Positions 29,101 to 37,221 of a stretch of DNA of 64,000 bases are shown here, in pieces. A program made the translations under genes and the position numbers. The notes below the pieces were generated by a model. The model worked only from the letters and a program-made list of their open reading frames with translations, was not told the origin of the DNA and did not search any database. Position 1 is the stretch's first letter, and the number at the start of each line of letters is the position of its first letter. The DNA comes from Methanospirillum lacunae (lineage in GTDB: Archaea > Halobacteriota > Methanomicrobia > Methanomicrobiales > Methanospirillaceae): positions 28,514 to 92,513 of the forward strand of contig NZ_QGMY01000018.1 of the NCBI RefSeq assembly GCF_003173355.1, given 5' to 3'.

Positions 29101-29271
29101 AATGGAAAAGGACTTCCATCTAATTTCAATATTGAAGAACTGGAGAGTCTGGGGATGACACTTGTTCAAAACCTGGTGATGCAGAACCGTGCCAAACTTA
29201 AAGTAGATGGATCATCCGGGGCTACGTTCAAAATTATCTTTCCACAAGGAAAAATAAGAACACGAAACTAG
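26125..29271 (+). CDS. Receiver-PAS-GAF histidine kinase with HisKA_2 module
   Basis: A 1048-residue soluble protein. Receiver (1-125; LILLDISMPGLSG), PAS (about 140-270), PAS (275-400), GAF-like (410-580), PAS (590-700), PAS (705-830), then a HisKA_2 dimerisation region (KEILLKEIHHRVKNNLQIIS) and an ATPase domain (NELVTNSMKYAF). The HRVKNNLQ box defines the HisKA_2 / HWE-like class. The receiver is likely the target of the membrane kinase encoded directly upstream, whose gene overlaps by 8 bases. A second receiver-PAS gene follows after 9 bases. The three plus-strand genes read as one relay. Confidence 0.93.
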   Translation: MINHNTILAVDDEPDILGLIKYTLMDEGYNVEIAESGEDALILLEKNISIDLILLDISMPGLSGIDVLEIIKNNPKTSDIPVIMVTALDQMIYKKQAYSLGANDFLAKPYEIEELLLRVSNHIHLFELMKKEKEQNIQLNSSNAELKSLISAMPIMVSVKGPDQRYLMVNSTFCEKSGKLEDEIIGHTDQELFPIEISSQYNSSEDLIVSQQKTSMNTIYKLNNEDGKETWIFNSSASIRDDAGNILKIVNTGIEITDQIIFEKKLKASEIILNSIIQGLPIPMLVIDNEHNIINWNLSLERMSGFKYEEVIGTRLQWKPFYKQERPILVDILVDGKLEKIPLLYPGKYTISNLIPDSYEVTNFFPSLGANGKWLSFTASLIRDGQNNIIGGIETLIDVTDRVKLSEELIWREAILKSVNLISALFLKQTNWIDSIDSALKYIGESIGINQITLHQITDKGSNTFNLKLIGMWKSPDLENPLEIITKFDDLIECNTSCIWKNDDTEPIFSTDFRRYLEENGVHSLIILPINVQSKRWGFLSFVDYSMNRQFSEIEINSLIIATDIIGSAIYRSELEEVFRRPIEHSLTGVFVIQNDKFKFVNPRLSEMLGYSEQELLNLSSCYSIFHPEDRKKLHDIISTILNNENSDVTLEIRSISSTNIIIIFTLFIGKVHFEQERAVICTAIDVTDRRKAEKALTISENRFKEIFNNVNDAIYLIETKNNSFGQIIDVNEKATLMLKYSKEELIGKNFVDIDANPDKEAYTQIFTRLKVVGYDTFEKEHRCRDFTLIPIEISAHLFSLNGKPVILAVSRNITERKNAENIVREIEEQNKQQIIASLKEKEILLKEIHHRVKNNLQIISSILKLQEYSSTDPEINAILRESRTRIISMAMLHEKLYRTDNLAEIPLRDYLDQLANQVVKEFESDERHATVSVACLDDYVVDIDVGIPIGLIINELVTNSMKYAFSPTIQGHIEISVTPSQDGSYTLTYHDNGKGLPSNFNIEELESLGMTLVQNLVMQNRAKLKVDGSSGATFKIIFPQGKIRTRN

Positions 29272-29280
29272 AGAGAAAAA

Positions 29281-30672
29281 ATGACTGGATCAAGAATAAT
29301 TATTGTTGAAGATGAATTGATCATTTCATTAGAGATAAAAGAGACTTTACGGCGTCTTGGATATGAAGTCGTGGCACGTGTTATATCAGGAGAGGATGCC
29401 ATTGAAAAAGCAGGTGAATTAAAACCTGATCTTATATTAATGGATATCAGACTGGAAGGTGAAATGGACGGGATTACCGCTGCAAAGCGGATTATAGATC
29501 TGTATGATATCCCCATTATTTTTCTCACCGGTCAATCTGATGAAGCCACATTAAAAAGGGCTATTGAGATATCACCTTCAGGATATCTTGTTAAACCATT
29601 TAATGATCGTGAACTTTTCAGCAACATCGAGATGAGCATTCACAAGCATAAGGTCAGAAAAAAACTTGAGCCTGATTTTACTAATAAAACAGAAGTAATG
29701 GACAATTTTTTAAGAGAAAGTCCAACACCGATTCTATATCTTGATACATCTTTGGAAATTACTGCTGGAAACAAGGCAGTCGAGCAGTTACTTGGAATCC
29801 CATTCAGTCAAATTCAAAATAAATCAATCACTTCGGTTATTACGTCTCTTTCTGATAAAAAAGGAGCACCTTCGGATGTAGATCCTGAAAAGTTTCTTCT
29901 CCTCCCTGATCAAATTGGGATTAATCAAAAAGATGGCAAGAAAGTGCCAATACAGATGCAACTTGGATTTATCCTAAATCGGGAGGGGTTTTTACAGTCA
30001 ATCATAACCTCGCTAAATAATACTACCAGTATTCGACCCCAATTATCAAGTGGACTCGTTCAGGCATATGAACAATTTATTCAAAATCTTGACATCCCAG
30101 TTTACATTATTAACCGGGAAAAAGTCGTAGTCGCATATAATCAGGCCTTTTTCTCATTATGCCAGCAGATCGGAATAAGTCAGTACCAATTGCAGCGTCC
30201 GATTTTTGAAACTAAAAATATGATCCTGTTTGGTGAATCACAACAATATGATGAAGTTTTCAAATCAGGCATCATACAAAAAGAAGGCAGAAAGTATCGA
30301 AAAAATGGGAAAAACTACTTTATCAGAGTTAATCGGTTTCCAATTTTAGAAGGAAATACTGTAAGCCATATTTTAACAATTAATTTTGACATAACGTCTG
30401 AGATATATGCCAAGGAAGACGCCAAAAAGACAAGAACACTCTTTTTCGATATGATGAATACTATCGATGAACTCGTAAATCAGATTAAGACATTAAAACC
30501 GGCAATTACCGATCTCATTCACAATTATGAGAACACACCAGGTTTAAAAAATTCCATCGACAAGATGCAGATAGAAAACATAACTACATTATTACAAAAC
30601 ATCGATATGTCATGGATACAATATTCAGAAATTAAAGAAGATCTTCAGGTAAAGCATGCTTTCAAAAAATAA
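29281..30672 (+). CDS. Receiver-PAS response regulator without a kinase or DNA-binding output
   Basis: A 463-residue protein. Residues 1-120 are a receiver (IIIVEDELIISLEIKE, phosphoacceptor in LILMDIRLEGEMDG, FLTGQSDEAT, YLVKPF). Two PAS domains follow (about 140-260 and 265-385), then a helical C-terminus (about 395-463). There is no kinase core and no HTH, so its output is probably protein-protein contact. It begins 9 bases after the upstream kinase gene and is the last member of the relay run. Receiver proteins of this type are common in Methanomicrobiales. Confidence 0.88.
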   Translation: MTGSRIIIVEDELIISLEIKETLRRLGYEVVARVISGEDAIEKAGELKPDLILMDIRLEGEMDGITAAKRIIDLYDIPIIFLTGQSDEATLKRAIEISPSGYLVKPFNDRELFSNIEMSIHKHKVRKKLEPDFTNKTEVMDNFLRESPTPILYLDTSLEITAGNKAVEQLLGIPFSQIQNKSITSVITSLSDKKGAPSDVDPEKFLLLPDQIGINQKDGKKVPIQMQLGFILNREGFLQSIITSLNNTTSIRPQLSSGLVQAYEQFIQNLDIPVYIINREKVVVAYNQAFFSLCQQIGISQYQLQRPIFETKNMILFGESQQYDEVFKSGIIQKEGRKYRKNGKNYFIRVNRFPILEGNTVSHILTINFDITSEIYAKEDAKKTRTLFFDMMNTIDELVNQIKTLKPAITDLIHNYENTPGLKNSIDKMQIENITTLLQNIDMSWIQYSEIKEDLQVKHAFKK

Positions 30673-30685
30673 TCAATATACTCAA

Positions 30686-30932
30686 CTATTGATCCTTTCT
30701 AAACTGTAATCTTTTCATCTCATCATTTATTGTATCAGTTGTAGTTGAAATATCATCAAACACCATCATGATCTGATCAATAATTGCCAGGACCTTTTCA
30801 CCAGCTGACGAGGATCTGAGAAACCATGGAAGTAGATTTAACCTGTTCTTCCATTCCTGATATATGAGAATAGATCACATGAAAAGCATCAGACTCTTTT
30901 TATATTGAATCCTGATTTTTTGTATTACTCAT
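30686..30932 (-). pseudogene. Disrupted small helical protein
   Basis: From an ATG at 30932 the minus strand reads a short start (MSNTKNQDSI), an in-frame TAA, then coding-like sequence KESDAFHVIYSHISGMEEQV, and after one frameshift SSAGEKVLAIIDQIMMVFDD up to a TAG at 30688-30686. Joined, it would be an amphipathic, mostly helical protein of about 82 residues, similar in style to chemoreceptor tails but with no diagnostic signature. The stop and the frameshift suggest a decayed gene. It is convergent with the receiver-PAS gene. Confidence 0.4.
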
Positions 30933-30944
30933 TTTATGATCAGA

Positions 30945-31262
30945 GACGAGGGCGGCAGGGCGGGAAGATTTGAGTTTGGGCGGCGACCTGCCACATCATT
31001 AAATCCACCTGATGACTAAACAGAGCCCCATATACACCGGGTTGCATTTCAGGGCGGCAGAGCGGAAAACACAGACACAGATAGACAACCGACAGGGGAG
31101 TGGCAGATGAACTGTGCACCTGGATTTTGCCGCCCTAATTTTTTAAATCTATTAATTATTTTTATTTTATAGTTTAAAGGGTGAAATACCGGCGAAAGTT
31201 GGGCGGAGCCTTCCCGCCCTAACCCCTAATTTCGCTCCGACTTCCCGCTCTCCCGCCCAAAG
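30945..31262. repeat. GC-rich GGGCGG/CCGCCC element around an AT-rich core (copy A)
   Basis: A non-coding stretch in which GGGCGG occurs at 30950, 30958, 30978, 31052 and 31201, and CCGCCC at 31130, 31214 and 31253. A nearly pure A/T core of about 45 bases lies at 31136-31180. GGGCGG at 31201-31206 and CCGCCC at 31214-31219 form a short hairpin. The composition is unlike the flanks. A similar but not identical layout occurs at 56740-57110. No cdc6/orc1 gene is nearby, so I do not call it an origin. Confidence 0.45.
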
Positions 31263-31340
31263 GATCAGGATCAGAGAATGTGACTGATATCAACACTGAC
31301 AGTATTTCACAACAACCCAGGCAGGAGTGGACGGTTTATT

Positions 31341-32174
31341 TCACCGCCATTCTACATTCAGAGGTTTTCGTTCTGGGATTTTCCCGGGTTTGTATCTCGG
31401 ATATCCGGCCATGAGAGCGTAGACAAGTTCTCTCTCTTCAGGAAGGTCAAGAAAACACCGGAGGGGATCATACTCAACTGCAGCCATGGCAACAAGTCCG
31501 GCCCAGCATGTTCCGACTCCAAAGGCCTGGGCAGCAATATCGACATGAGTTAATGCGATAATTCCATCGATAAAGGCCATCGGCTTTCCTTTTGGAAAGT
31601 GGTATCCACTAGGAATATGTGCCATAATGAGATGGGGAGCATTACGGCAAATACCATCGATACCACGATCCCACTGTGCCAGGAACTTCGGGAATAATGC
31701 TTTAAGAGGATGATCAGAACTTTGAATACTTCTCATCCAGTCAATACTCAGTTCAGAGATTTTTCTGATCGTTTCTAGGTCACGTATAATCAACCATTCA
31801 ACGGGCTGACCATTTCCCCCGGTTGGAGCATACCTGGCAATCTCAAGGATATGCAACAAAATTTCCGGTGGAACCGATTCACTTCTAAACATGCGGATAG
31901 AGCGGCGGTTCATGAGATAGGAAGTTAATAATTCTGGGGTGAGTGATTTAATCTCCGGAGACGGGGGTAATCCGGCTTGGTGATCACGGGTGAGTGCCTT
32001 TGTAGGGCAGAACACCTCACAATGACCACAATCGATGCACCGGATCAATTTTTCAGGTGGGATCTCTGGTACAGATGAGGGTGTGGGAAGGGAGATGAGT
32101 TCACCCGGACAGAGAGAGGAACAGACACCACACCTTGTGCAGAGGGTTTCATCAATATGAATTCCAGTTACCAT
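31341..32174 (-). CDS. Ferredoxin-nitroreductase fusion protein
   Basis: A 277-residue flavoprotein. Residues about 5-65 are a two-cluster ferredoxin domain (CTRCGVCSSLCPG and CIDCGHCEVFCPTKAL). From about residue 85 a nitroreductase-fold domain follows, with the FMN-binding RRSIRMFRSE segment and RYAPTGGNGQPVEW, and the C-terminal HVDIAAQAFGVGTCWAGLVA. Members of this fusion family use ferredoxin-derived electrons to reduce unknown acceptors and are widespread in anaerobes. A 69-codon gene directly upstream overlaps its start by 7 bases, so the two are probably co-expressed. Confidence 0.92.
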   Translation of the reverse strand: MVTGIHIDETLCTRCGVCSSLCPGELISLPTPSSVPEIPPEKLIRCIDCGHCEVFCPTKALTRDHQAGLPPSPEIKSLTPELLTSYLMNRRSIRMFRSESVPPEILLHILEIARYAPTGGNGQPVEWLIIRDLETIRKISELSIDWMRSIQSSDHPLKALFPKFLAQWDRGIDGICRNAPHLIMAHIPSGYHFPKGKPMAFIDGIIALTHVDIAAQAFGVGTCWAGLVAMAAVEYDPLRCFLDLPEERELVYALMAGYPRYKPGKIPERKPLNVEWR

Positions 32175-32377
32175 GCATCTCCCTTGATTTCAGAAACCCT
32201 GAATTGAGCACTTTTTTCAAATCCGGTTTTGTGGATCGTGTGCTGGATAAGATATCTGGCGATATCAGGGGTAAGAGATGCCATAGGGATATGTACATCA
32301 TCCCAGGCTCCGGGAGTTGTTACAATATCATTTGTAAGTGTATCGAAAAAGTAAATGTATTCAGATGTAATATCCAT
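32168..32377 (-). CDS. Small protein of unknown function coupled to the nitroreductase
   Basis: A 69-residue soluble protein (MDITSEYIYFFDTLTNDIVT at the start, then a central VHIPMASLTPDIARYLIQHT). It has a mixed alpha/beta pattern, no cysteine and no family I recognise. Its stop overlaps the ATG of the ferredoxin-nitroreductase by 7 bases, which supports it being real and co-translated. Two direct copies of CCTATAGTA (32392 and 32420) lie just upstream in its promoter. Confidence 0.6.
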   Translation of the reverse strand: MDITSEYIYFFDTLTNDIVTTPGAWDDVHIPMASLTPDIARYLIQHTIHKTGFEKSAQFRVSEIKGDAW

Positions 32378-32391
32378 ACAGGTACTATTGA

Positions 32392-32428
32392 CCTATAGTA
32401 TATTAGAGGAATCAGAATCCCTATAGTA
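32392..32428. promoter_or_regulatory. Direct repeats before the nitroreductase operon
   Basis: CCTATAGTA occurs at 32392-32400 and again at 32420-32428, a 28-base period, immediately upstream of the minus-strand 69-codon gene. They may be regulator half-sites or overlapping TATA elements. Confidence 0.3.
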
Positions 32429-32514
32429 ACACAATTTCCTGATAGTAAGTAATGTAAAATTTTCGTTTTAAAGTAATGTAATATGAGGAAACGAGCCTTT
32501 TTATCTGAAAAAAA

Positions 32515-33264
32515 TCAGATAGAGATTTTTCTGAAGAGGTATGTTCCGATAACCGTCATGACACAGGCAAATCCACCGATGACAAGGAGACTCAATATTG
32601 GACTTACCTGACTTGTCCCGGTAAGACCGTATCTAATCCCTTCGACCCCATAGGTGAGCGGATCAAACATGGTAATAGGGCCGAGCCAGGATGGAAGTGA
32701 ACTTATCGGAAACAGTGCCCCGGAAAGACCGAAGATCGGGAATATTACAAAGTTCATGATGAGTTGAAACCCGGTCATGTCCTCCATTCTTGATGCTATT
32801 GCAATCCCAAACGCGGTAAAGGATATTCCGATAAGCACCATGAAACCAAGGGCTATGAGAAATCCTAGAATACTCTGAACTTTCAGTCCCAGAAAGAGTG
32901 AGATTACCATGATCATAATACCCTGAAGGACCGCGGTTGTTGCACCACCAAAGGTTTGACCAAGCATGATCTCAAGTCTCGTTACCGGAGCAACCAGTGT
33001 CTCTTTCAAAAAACCGAACTGTTTATCCCAGATGATCTGAATCCCTGAAAACACCGAGGTGAAGAGTACACTCATTGCGACCATTCCAGGAATAAGGAAC
33101 TGGATGTAATTCTCACCTAATCCAGGGATATTAACTACTGAATTCAGACCAAATCCCAGGAACAGCAGGAAGAACAGGGGCATACTGATGCTTCCAATTA
33201 TCCGGCTCTTGGATCGAATATACCGGATCATGCTCCGGAGCCAGATCGTATAGATGATATCCAT
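32515..33264 (-). CDS. ABC-2 type transporter permease
   Basis: A 249-residue membrane protein with six hydrophobic helices and the ABC-2 permease pattern: GLNSVVNIPGLGENYIQFLI near residue 37 and the C-terminal LPSWLGPITMFDPLTYGVEG signature. It is the membrane partner of the ATPase encoded upstream, whose stop codon abuts its start (33265/33264). Together with the PadR gene at 34388 it forms a drug- or lipid-export type operon. The substrate is unknown. Confidence 0.92.
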   Translation of the reverse strand: MDIIYTIWLRSMIRYIRSKSRIIGSISMPLFFLLFLGFGLNSVVNIPGLGENYIQFLIPGMVAMSVLFTSVFSGIQIIWDKQFGFLKETLVAPVTRLEIMLGQTFGGATTAVLQGIMIMVISLFLGLKVQSILGFLIALGFMVLIGISFTAFGIAIASRMEDMTGFQLIMNFVIFPIFGLSGALFPISSLPSWLGPITMFDPLTYGVEGIRYGLTGTSQVSPILSLLVIGGFACVMTVIGTYLFRKISI

Positions 33265-34251
33265 TTAATGCCTCACCATCCGGTGATGCACCCGCATCGT
33301 CTCTTTCTTGTCGGTTTCTTCATCCCTTATTTTCTTCCCGGTGTACGAGAGAAAAACATCTTCGAGAGTTGGTTTATGAATGGATACAGAAGTAACCGGG
33401 ATCTGATACTGGTTTAAAGCAGTAATGACTTCACTGATATGCTGCTCTGCGTTCTGCAGGCTAATCCTGACTTCGTCGTTGTAAATCTCAAGGTTGGTTA
33501 TCCAGGGTTCAGTAAGAATTTTCGAGGCCTTTTCGAACTCAGGTGTTGATATCGTTATAATATCTCCACCTATCCCATTTTTCAGATTCTCTGGGGTATC
33601 AAGTGCTATGATCGTCCCATGGTCGATGATGGCTATCCGGTCACAGAGCCGGTCAGCCTCTTCCATGTAATGAGTTGTAAGAATGATGGAAATATTCTTT
33701 TCTTTGCTTAACGTCGCGATATACTGCCAAAGATGGTTTCTTGTTTGGGGATCAAGACCTAGTGTTGGTTCATCGAGGAACAGGACAGAGGGATGATGAA
33801 GAAGACCACGGGCTATCTCAAGTCTTCGCCTCATACCCCCGGAAAAAGTCTTTACAATATCATTTTTTCGTTCATGTAACTCAACCAGCCGAAGCAGTTC
33901 GTCTATCCGTTGTTTACGGATTTCAGTTGGAATCCGGTAGAGTCGCCCATGGAAGTCCATGTTCTCTCCGGCGGTAAGTTCTTCATCAAGGCTTTGATCC
34001 TGAAACACAATACCTATCGCTTTTCTAACACCATCTTCATCTTTTTCGACATTTTTTCCCTGAATTGTCGCTAATCCTGATGTTGGTTTCTGCATGGTTG
34101 CAAGCATAGAGAGGGTTGTAGTTTTTCCGGCCCCATTCGGGCCAAGAAGACCGAATATTTCTCCCTGTTCTATCTCAAAGGATATGTGGTTTACCGCAAC
34201 AAGATCGTTGAATTTTTTTGTAAGGTCTTTTACCAAAATCGCGGTTGTCAT
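33265..34251 (-). CDS. DrrA-like ABC transporter ATP-binding protein
   Basis: A 328-residue ATPase of the daunorubicin-resistance (DrrA/CcmA) type. Walker A GPNGAGKTTTL, signature FSGGMRRRLEIARGL, Walker B VLFLDEPTLGLDPQ and switch histidine TTHYMEEADRL are intact. The C-terminal extension (about 230-328) matches the regulatory tail of this class. It energises the ABC-2 permease directly downstream. A PadR regulator gene lies 136 bases upstream in the same direction. Confidence 0.94.
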   Translation of the reverse strand: MTTAILVKDLTKKFNDLVAVNHISFEIEQGEIFGLLGPNGAGKTTTLSMLATMQKPTSGLATIQGKNVEKDEDGVRKAIGIVFQDQSLDEELTAGENMDFHGRLYRIPTEIRKQRIDELLRLVELHERKNDIVKTFSGGMRRRLEIARGLLHHPSVLFLDEPTLGLDPQTRNHLWQYIATLSKEKNISIILTTHYMEEADRLCDRIAIIDHGTIIALDTPENLKNGIGGDIITISTPEFEKASKILTEPWITNLEIYNDEVRISLQNAEQHISEVITALNQYQIPVTSVSIHKPTLEDVFLSYTGKKIRDEETDKKETMRVHHRMVRH

Positions 34252-34387
34252 TATTTATTTCCCATGTATCGAGATGGTTGTTGCTTCTGAATCAATTTTT
34301 AAGCCTTAGTCAGACTGCCAGAAGTACTCTCTGATACATGATGTAAAAGAGAGCGAGCTGAGAGTAAGATCACCTCTACCCCTGGTA

Positions 34388-34876
34388 TCAAGATTCTTTT
34401 CCCGTAGAATTAACTGCCTCATTGATCCTGTTAATTTTTTGACTGATATTTTTTAGCAGCCCTGAGTGAGGTGCCAGTTTATCATCTGAAAGATCTTCAA
34501 GATATGACAGATTATTGTCTATTTCACTCAGAATTCCTTCAATAGAATCGGGGTGGCTCATGCCTCCGGTTTTAAACATACTAATTTCCTCAAGTCCTGC
34601 ATCGGTAAGTTCGTACTTGCGATCTTCTCTTTTGATAAGCAAATTTTCTTCAACTGCTTTACTGAGTAACGGGTAGATAGATCCAGGAGATGGTTTCCAG
34701 TGCCCATGACTCATCACATCAATAGCATCCATGATCTCAGCTCCGTTCTTTGGGTCTTCACTCAGAATGTGGAGCACCAGAATTTTGAGGCCTCCATATC
34801 CCCTCAAATGCCCAATCCCGTGAAACCTTCTCATGAATGATCTCATTAATTCACGATTATCTCTCATGTTGATCAC
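34388..34876 (-). CDS. PadR family transcriptional regulator of the ABC-2 exporter
   Basis: A 162-residue winged-helix protein with GYGGLKILVLHILSEDPKNG and MDVSHGHWKPSPGSIYPLLS-like PadR helices (read here as DVMSHGHWKPSPGSIYPLL), wing REDRKYELTDAG and a C-terminal dimerisation coil (about 110-160), the length of the subfamily-1 PadR proteins. It is first in a three-gene minus-strand operon with the ATPase and permease. Three CGATAT units lie between its TATA box and ATG, so it very probably represses its own operon. Confidence 0.93.
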   Translation of the reverse strand: MINMRDNRELMRSFMRRFHGIGHLRGYGGLKILVLHILSEDPKNGAEIMDAIDVMSHGHWKPSPGSIYPLLSKAVEENLLIKREDRKYELTDAGLEEISMFKTGGMSHPDSIEGILSEIDNNLSYLEDLSDDKLAPHSGLLKNISQKINRINEAVNSTGKES

Positions 34877-34881
34877 ACGAC

Positions 34882-34918
34882 AATTCGATATCGAATACTC
34901 GATATCGACAATACGATA
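34882..34918 (-). promoter_or_regulatory. CGATAT operator array at the PadR/ABC-2 promoter
   Basis: CGATAT occurs at 34885, 34899 and 34913, exactly 14 bases apart. The first lies in the perfect palindrome ATTCGATATCGAAT (34882-34895), the second in TCGATATCGA (34898-34907), and the third is a half-site. A minus-strand TATA box (TTTATATTAAAG) lies at about 34929-34940, so the array covers the expected transcription start. PadR autorepression is the natural reading. Confidence 0.65.
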
Positions 34919-35028
34919 TTTGGTGCTTTAATATAAAAAGTTATTCTTCTTTCAGTTTAACGAAGATTAACGTGATTTAAACGAATAAAATTTTGGAACA
35001 GATTTCCAGAGGAGAATGTTACGATTAT

Positions 35029-35050
35029 ATCATGGACAACATACCATGAT
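35029..35050. promoter_or_regulatory. Inverted repeat before the HTH-PAS gene
   Basis: ATCATGG at 35029-35035 and CCATGAT at 35044-35050 form a perfect 7-bp inverted repeat with an 8-base spacer, ending only 5 bases before the ATG of the HTH-PAS gene. The protein carries its own HTH, so feedback control is plausible. Confidence 0.4.
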
Positions 35051-35055
35051 CTCAT

Positions 35056-37221
35056 ATGAGTGTACCGGTTGACCGGTATTCACTGATTCTTGAATATCTT
35101 CAAAAACGCTACCCGGTAGCAGTCTCAACCTCACAAATAGCCAGAGACTTGATGATGAACCGGGGCTCTGTCGCCAAATACCTGGAAGTACTTCTCACCC
35201 AGGGTCACGTGGTAATGAAACCATTTGGGAAAGCCAAGCAATATTCCTCATCACAAAAAATTCCGTTTGATGACCTTTTTGACTATCTTTCAGAGGCAAT
35301 TGTAATCCTTGACATGGATCTCAAGATCCTGATGGTCAACAAAAGTTTCATCACAACATTCGATATCCGGACCGGAAAGAATGTTATAGGAACCCCGCTA
35401 ACCAGGCTTAATCTTGCCCTCCTGAATGATACTACGGTTCAGGGAAATATTTCCCGCATCCTTGAGTCAAAGACGTACATTAATGAGATGCTGCTTATCG
35501 ATCAGATAAAGGACAGGTTCTTTCTCACAGAGTTTGTTCCTACGTTTCTTCCATCACTCTCATTCACCGCTAAGCCAGGGATCATGATAACATTCAGGGA
35601 CATTACAACCTGGAAAAAGACAGAAGATGAATTAAAAACTAGTGAGAGGAAAATAAGAACGCTATTCGAAGAAGTCCCAAGCGGAATATTTCTCTTTCAG
35701 GCTGACGGGACAATTCTCAATGCCAACCGTGCCTCACTTGAGATCCTGGGATTGGTACGGTTTACCGAGATTGTGAATTTCAATCTCTTTGAGATCATGT
35801 CTCCTAAGCAAGCAATTGAAAAACTTATCAGTGAAGGAAAAAATGCAGAAATTACACTTACCTGCAATTTTGACCGCTTAAAAAAGTCTACACTGACGGC
35901 CACAAGGAAAACCGGAACCGCATATTTCCAGGTCGTTTTTGCTCCGGTAACTGACAGAAGATGGAATGCCAAGCAGGAATATTTTATTCTGTTTATAGAC
36001 ATTACCGCACAGAAACGTGCTGAAAAAGAGCTCAAAGAACGATTCTGGGGGATTACAAGCAATCTGCCAGGGATTGCATACCAGTTTTATGCCCGTGACT
36101 CAGGCGAATGGGGCGTATATTTTGCTGATAACCGTTCAGAAAATGTGTATGGAATCAAAACCGATCCCCTTGATACCTGGTTTGACAGGTTTGCATCATG
36201 CATTGATCCTGAAGACAAACAACGTTGGGACGATTCCATCAGGGACGTAATACAAAAGATTACCCCATGGGATTTTGAAGGGACTTTTATCAAACCATCA
36301 GGTGAACGGGTCTACATTCGTGGTATCTCTCAACCGATACGGCTAAAAAATGAGACAATATGGAACGGAATCTTTCTTGATATCACTGACAGAAGAAGAT
36401 CAGAGGAAGAACTCAAGAAGAGCGAACAGCGGTTCAGAGGATTTGCAAGTAATCTGCCTGGAATTGTATACCAGTTTTATGCTCGTGATACCGGCGAATG
36501 GGGGATGAATTTTGTTGATGAACGATCACAGGATGTGTATGGGATCAGTCCGGAGCCATTGAGCACATGGCTCGACCGGTATGGAATGTGCATTGCACCA
36601 TCAGATCAGGAACGATGGAAAATTTCAATCGATGATGTGATCAGAAGGACTGCCCCCTGGGAATTTGAGGGGAAATTTATCAAGTCCACCCATGAGGAGA
36701 TGTATATCAGGGTTGTTTCCCAGCCGATCAGATTATCAGGAGAAACGTTATGGAACGGCCTTATCCTTGATATCACCGATTACAAACGGGCAGAAGAAGC
36801 ACTCCATGCAAGTGCTGTCAAGGAGGTCAGGTACCATTCTTTTTTTGAGAACACCTGCAACGGAGTCTTGATCTATGAACCCATCGATAACGGGAACGAC
36901 TACATCCTCAAAGATGTGAACAAGGCTACAGCAAATCTGCTCAGAAAGCCTAAAGAGGAACTTATAGGGAAGAAATTGTTCGAAGAGTTTCCCGATCTTC
37001 CGGATCCTGAAATCCGTGACCTTCTCAGAAGGGTATTGACTACAGAAAATCCCGAGTTCTCATCACCTCTTAAATATCGAAACCGTGATGATTTTCCCTG
37101 GATCTCTCACTATGTCTTCAAACTCCCTTCAGGAGAGATCGCGTCGTTTATGGTGGATGTATCTGATGAAGTGAAAAAAGAGATCGAGGATTCATCTGGT
37201 GTATATGACTTCAGGCTCTGA
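35056..37221 (+). CDS. Winged-helix HTH protein with five PAS domains
   Basis: A 721-residue soluble protein. Residues about 5-65 are a winged-helix HTH (LILEYLQKRYPVAVSTSQIA, DLMMNRGSVAKYLEVLL, QGHVVMKPFG). Five PAS or PAS-like domains follow (about 70-190, 195-330, 335-450, 455-575 and 590-710). The third and fourth are a recent tandem duplication, sharing GITSNLPGIAYQFYARDSGE and its near copy. There is no kinase or receiver. This makes it a one-component transcription factor with PAS input, a layout known from methanogen MsvR/FilR-like regulators only in general terms. Targets may include its own promoter and the adf operon downstream. Confidence 0.88.
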   Translation: MSVPVDRYSLILEYLQKRYPVAVSTSQIARDLMMNRGSVAKYLEVLLTQGHVVMKPFGKAKQYSSSQKIPFDDLFDYLSEAIVILDMDLKILMVNKSFITTFDIRTGKNVIGTPLTRLNLALLNDTTVQGNISRILESKTYINEMLLIDQIKDRFFLTEFVPTFLPSLSFTAKPGIMITFRDITTWKKTEDELKTSERKIRTLFEEVPSGIFLFQADGTILNANRASLEILGLVRFTEIVNFNLFEIMSPKQAIEKLISEGKNAEITLTCNFDRLKKSTLTATRKTGTAYFQVVFAPVTDRRWNAKQEYFILFIDITAQKRAEKELKERFWGITSNLPGIAYQFYARDSGEWGVYFADNRSENVYGIKTDPLDTWFDRFASCIDPEDKQRWDDSIRDVIQKITPWDFEGTFIKPSGERVYIRGISQPIRLKNETIWNGIFLDITDRRRSEEELKKSEQRFRGFASNLPGIVYQFYARDTGEWGMNFVDERSQDVYGISPEPLSTWLDRYGMCIAPSDQERWKISIDDVIRRTAPWEFEGKFIKSTHEEMYIRVVSQPIRLSGETLWNGLILDITDYKRAEEALHASAVKEVRYHSFFENTCNGVLIYEPIDNGNDYILKDVNKATANLLRKPKEELIGKKLFEEFPDLPDPEIRDLLRRVLTTENPEFSSPLKYRNRDDFPWISHYVFKLPSGEIASFMVDVSDEVKKEIEDSSGVYDFRL

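Noticed and set aside
30945..31262. Replication origin
   Set aside because: GC-rich motifs around an AT core resemble an origin layout, but there is no Orc1/Cdc6 gene or recognisable ORB motif in the window.
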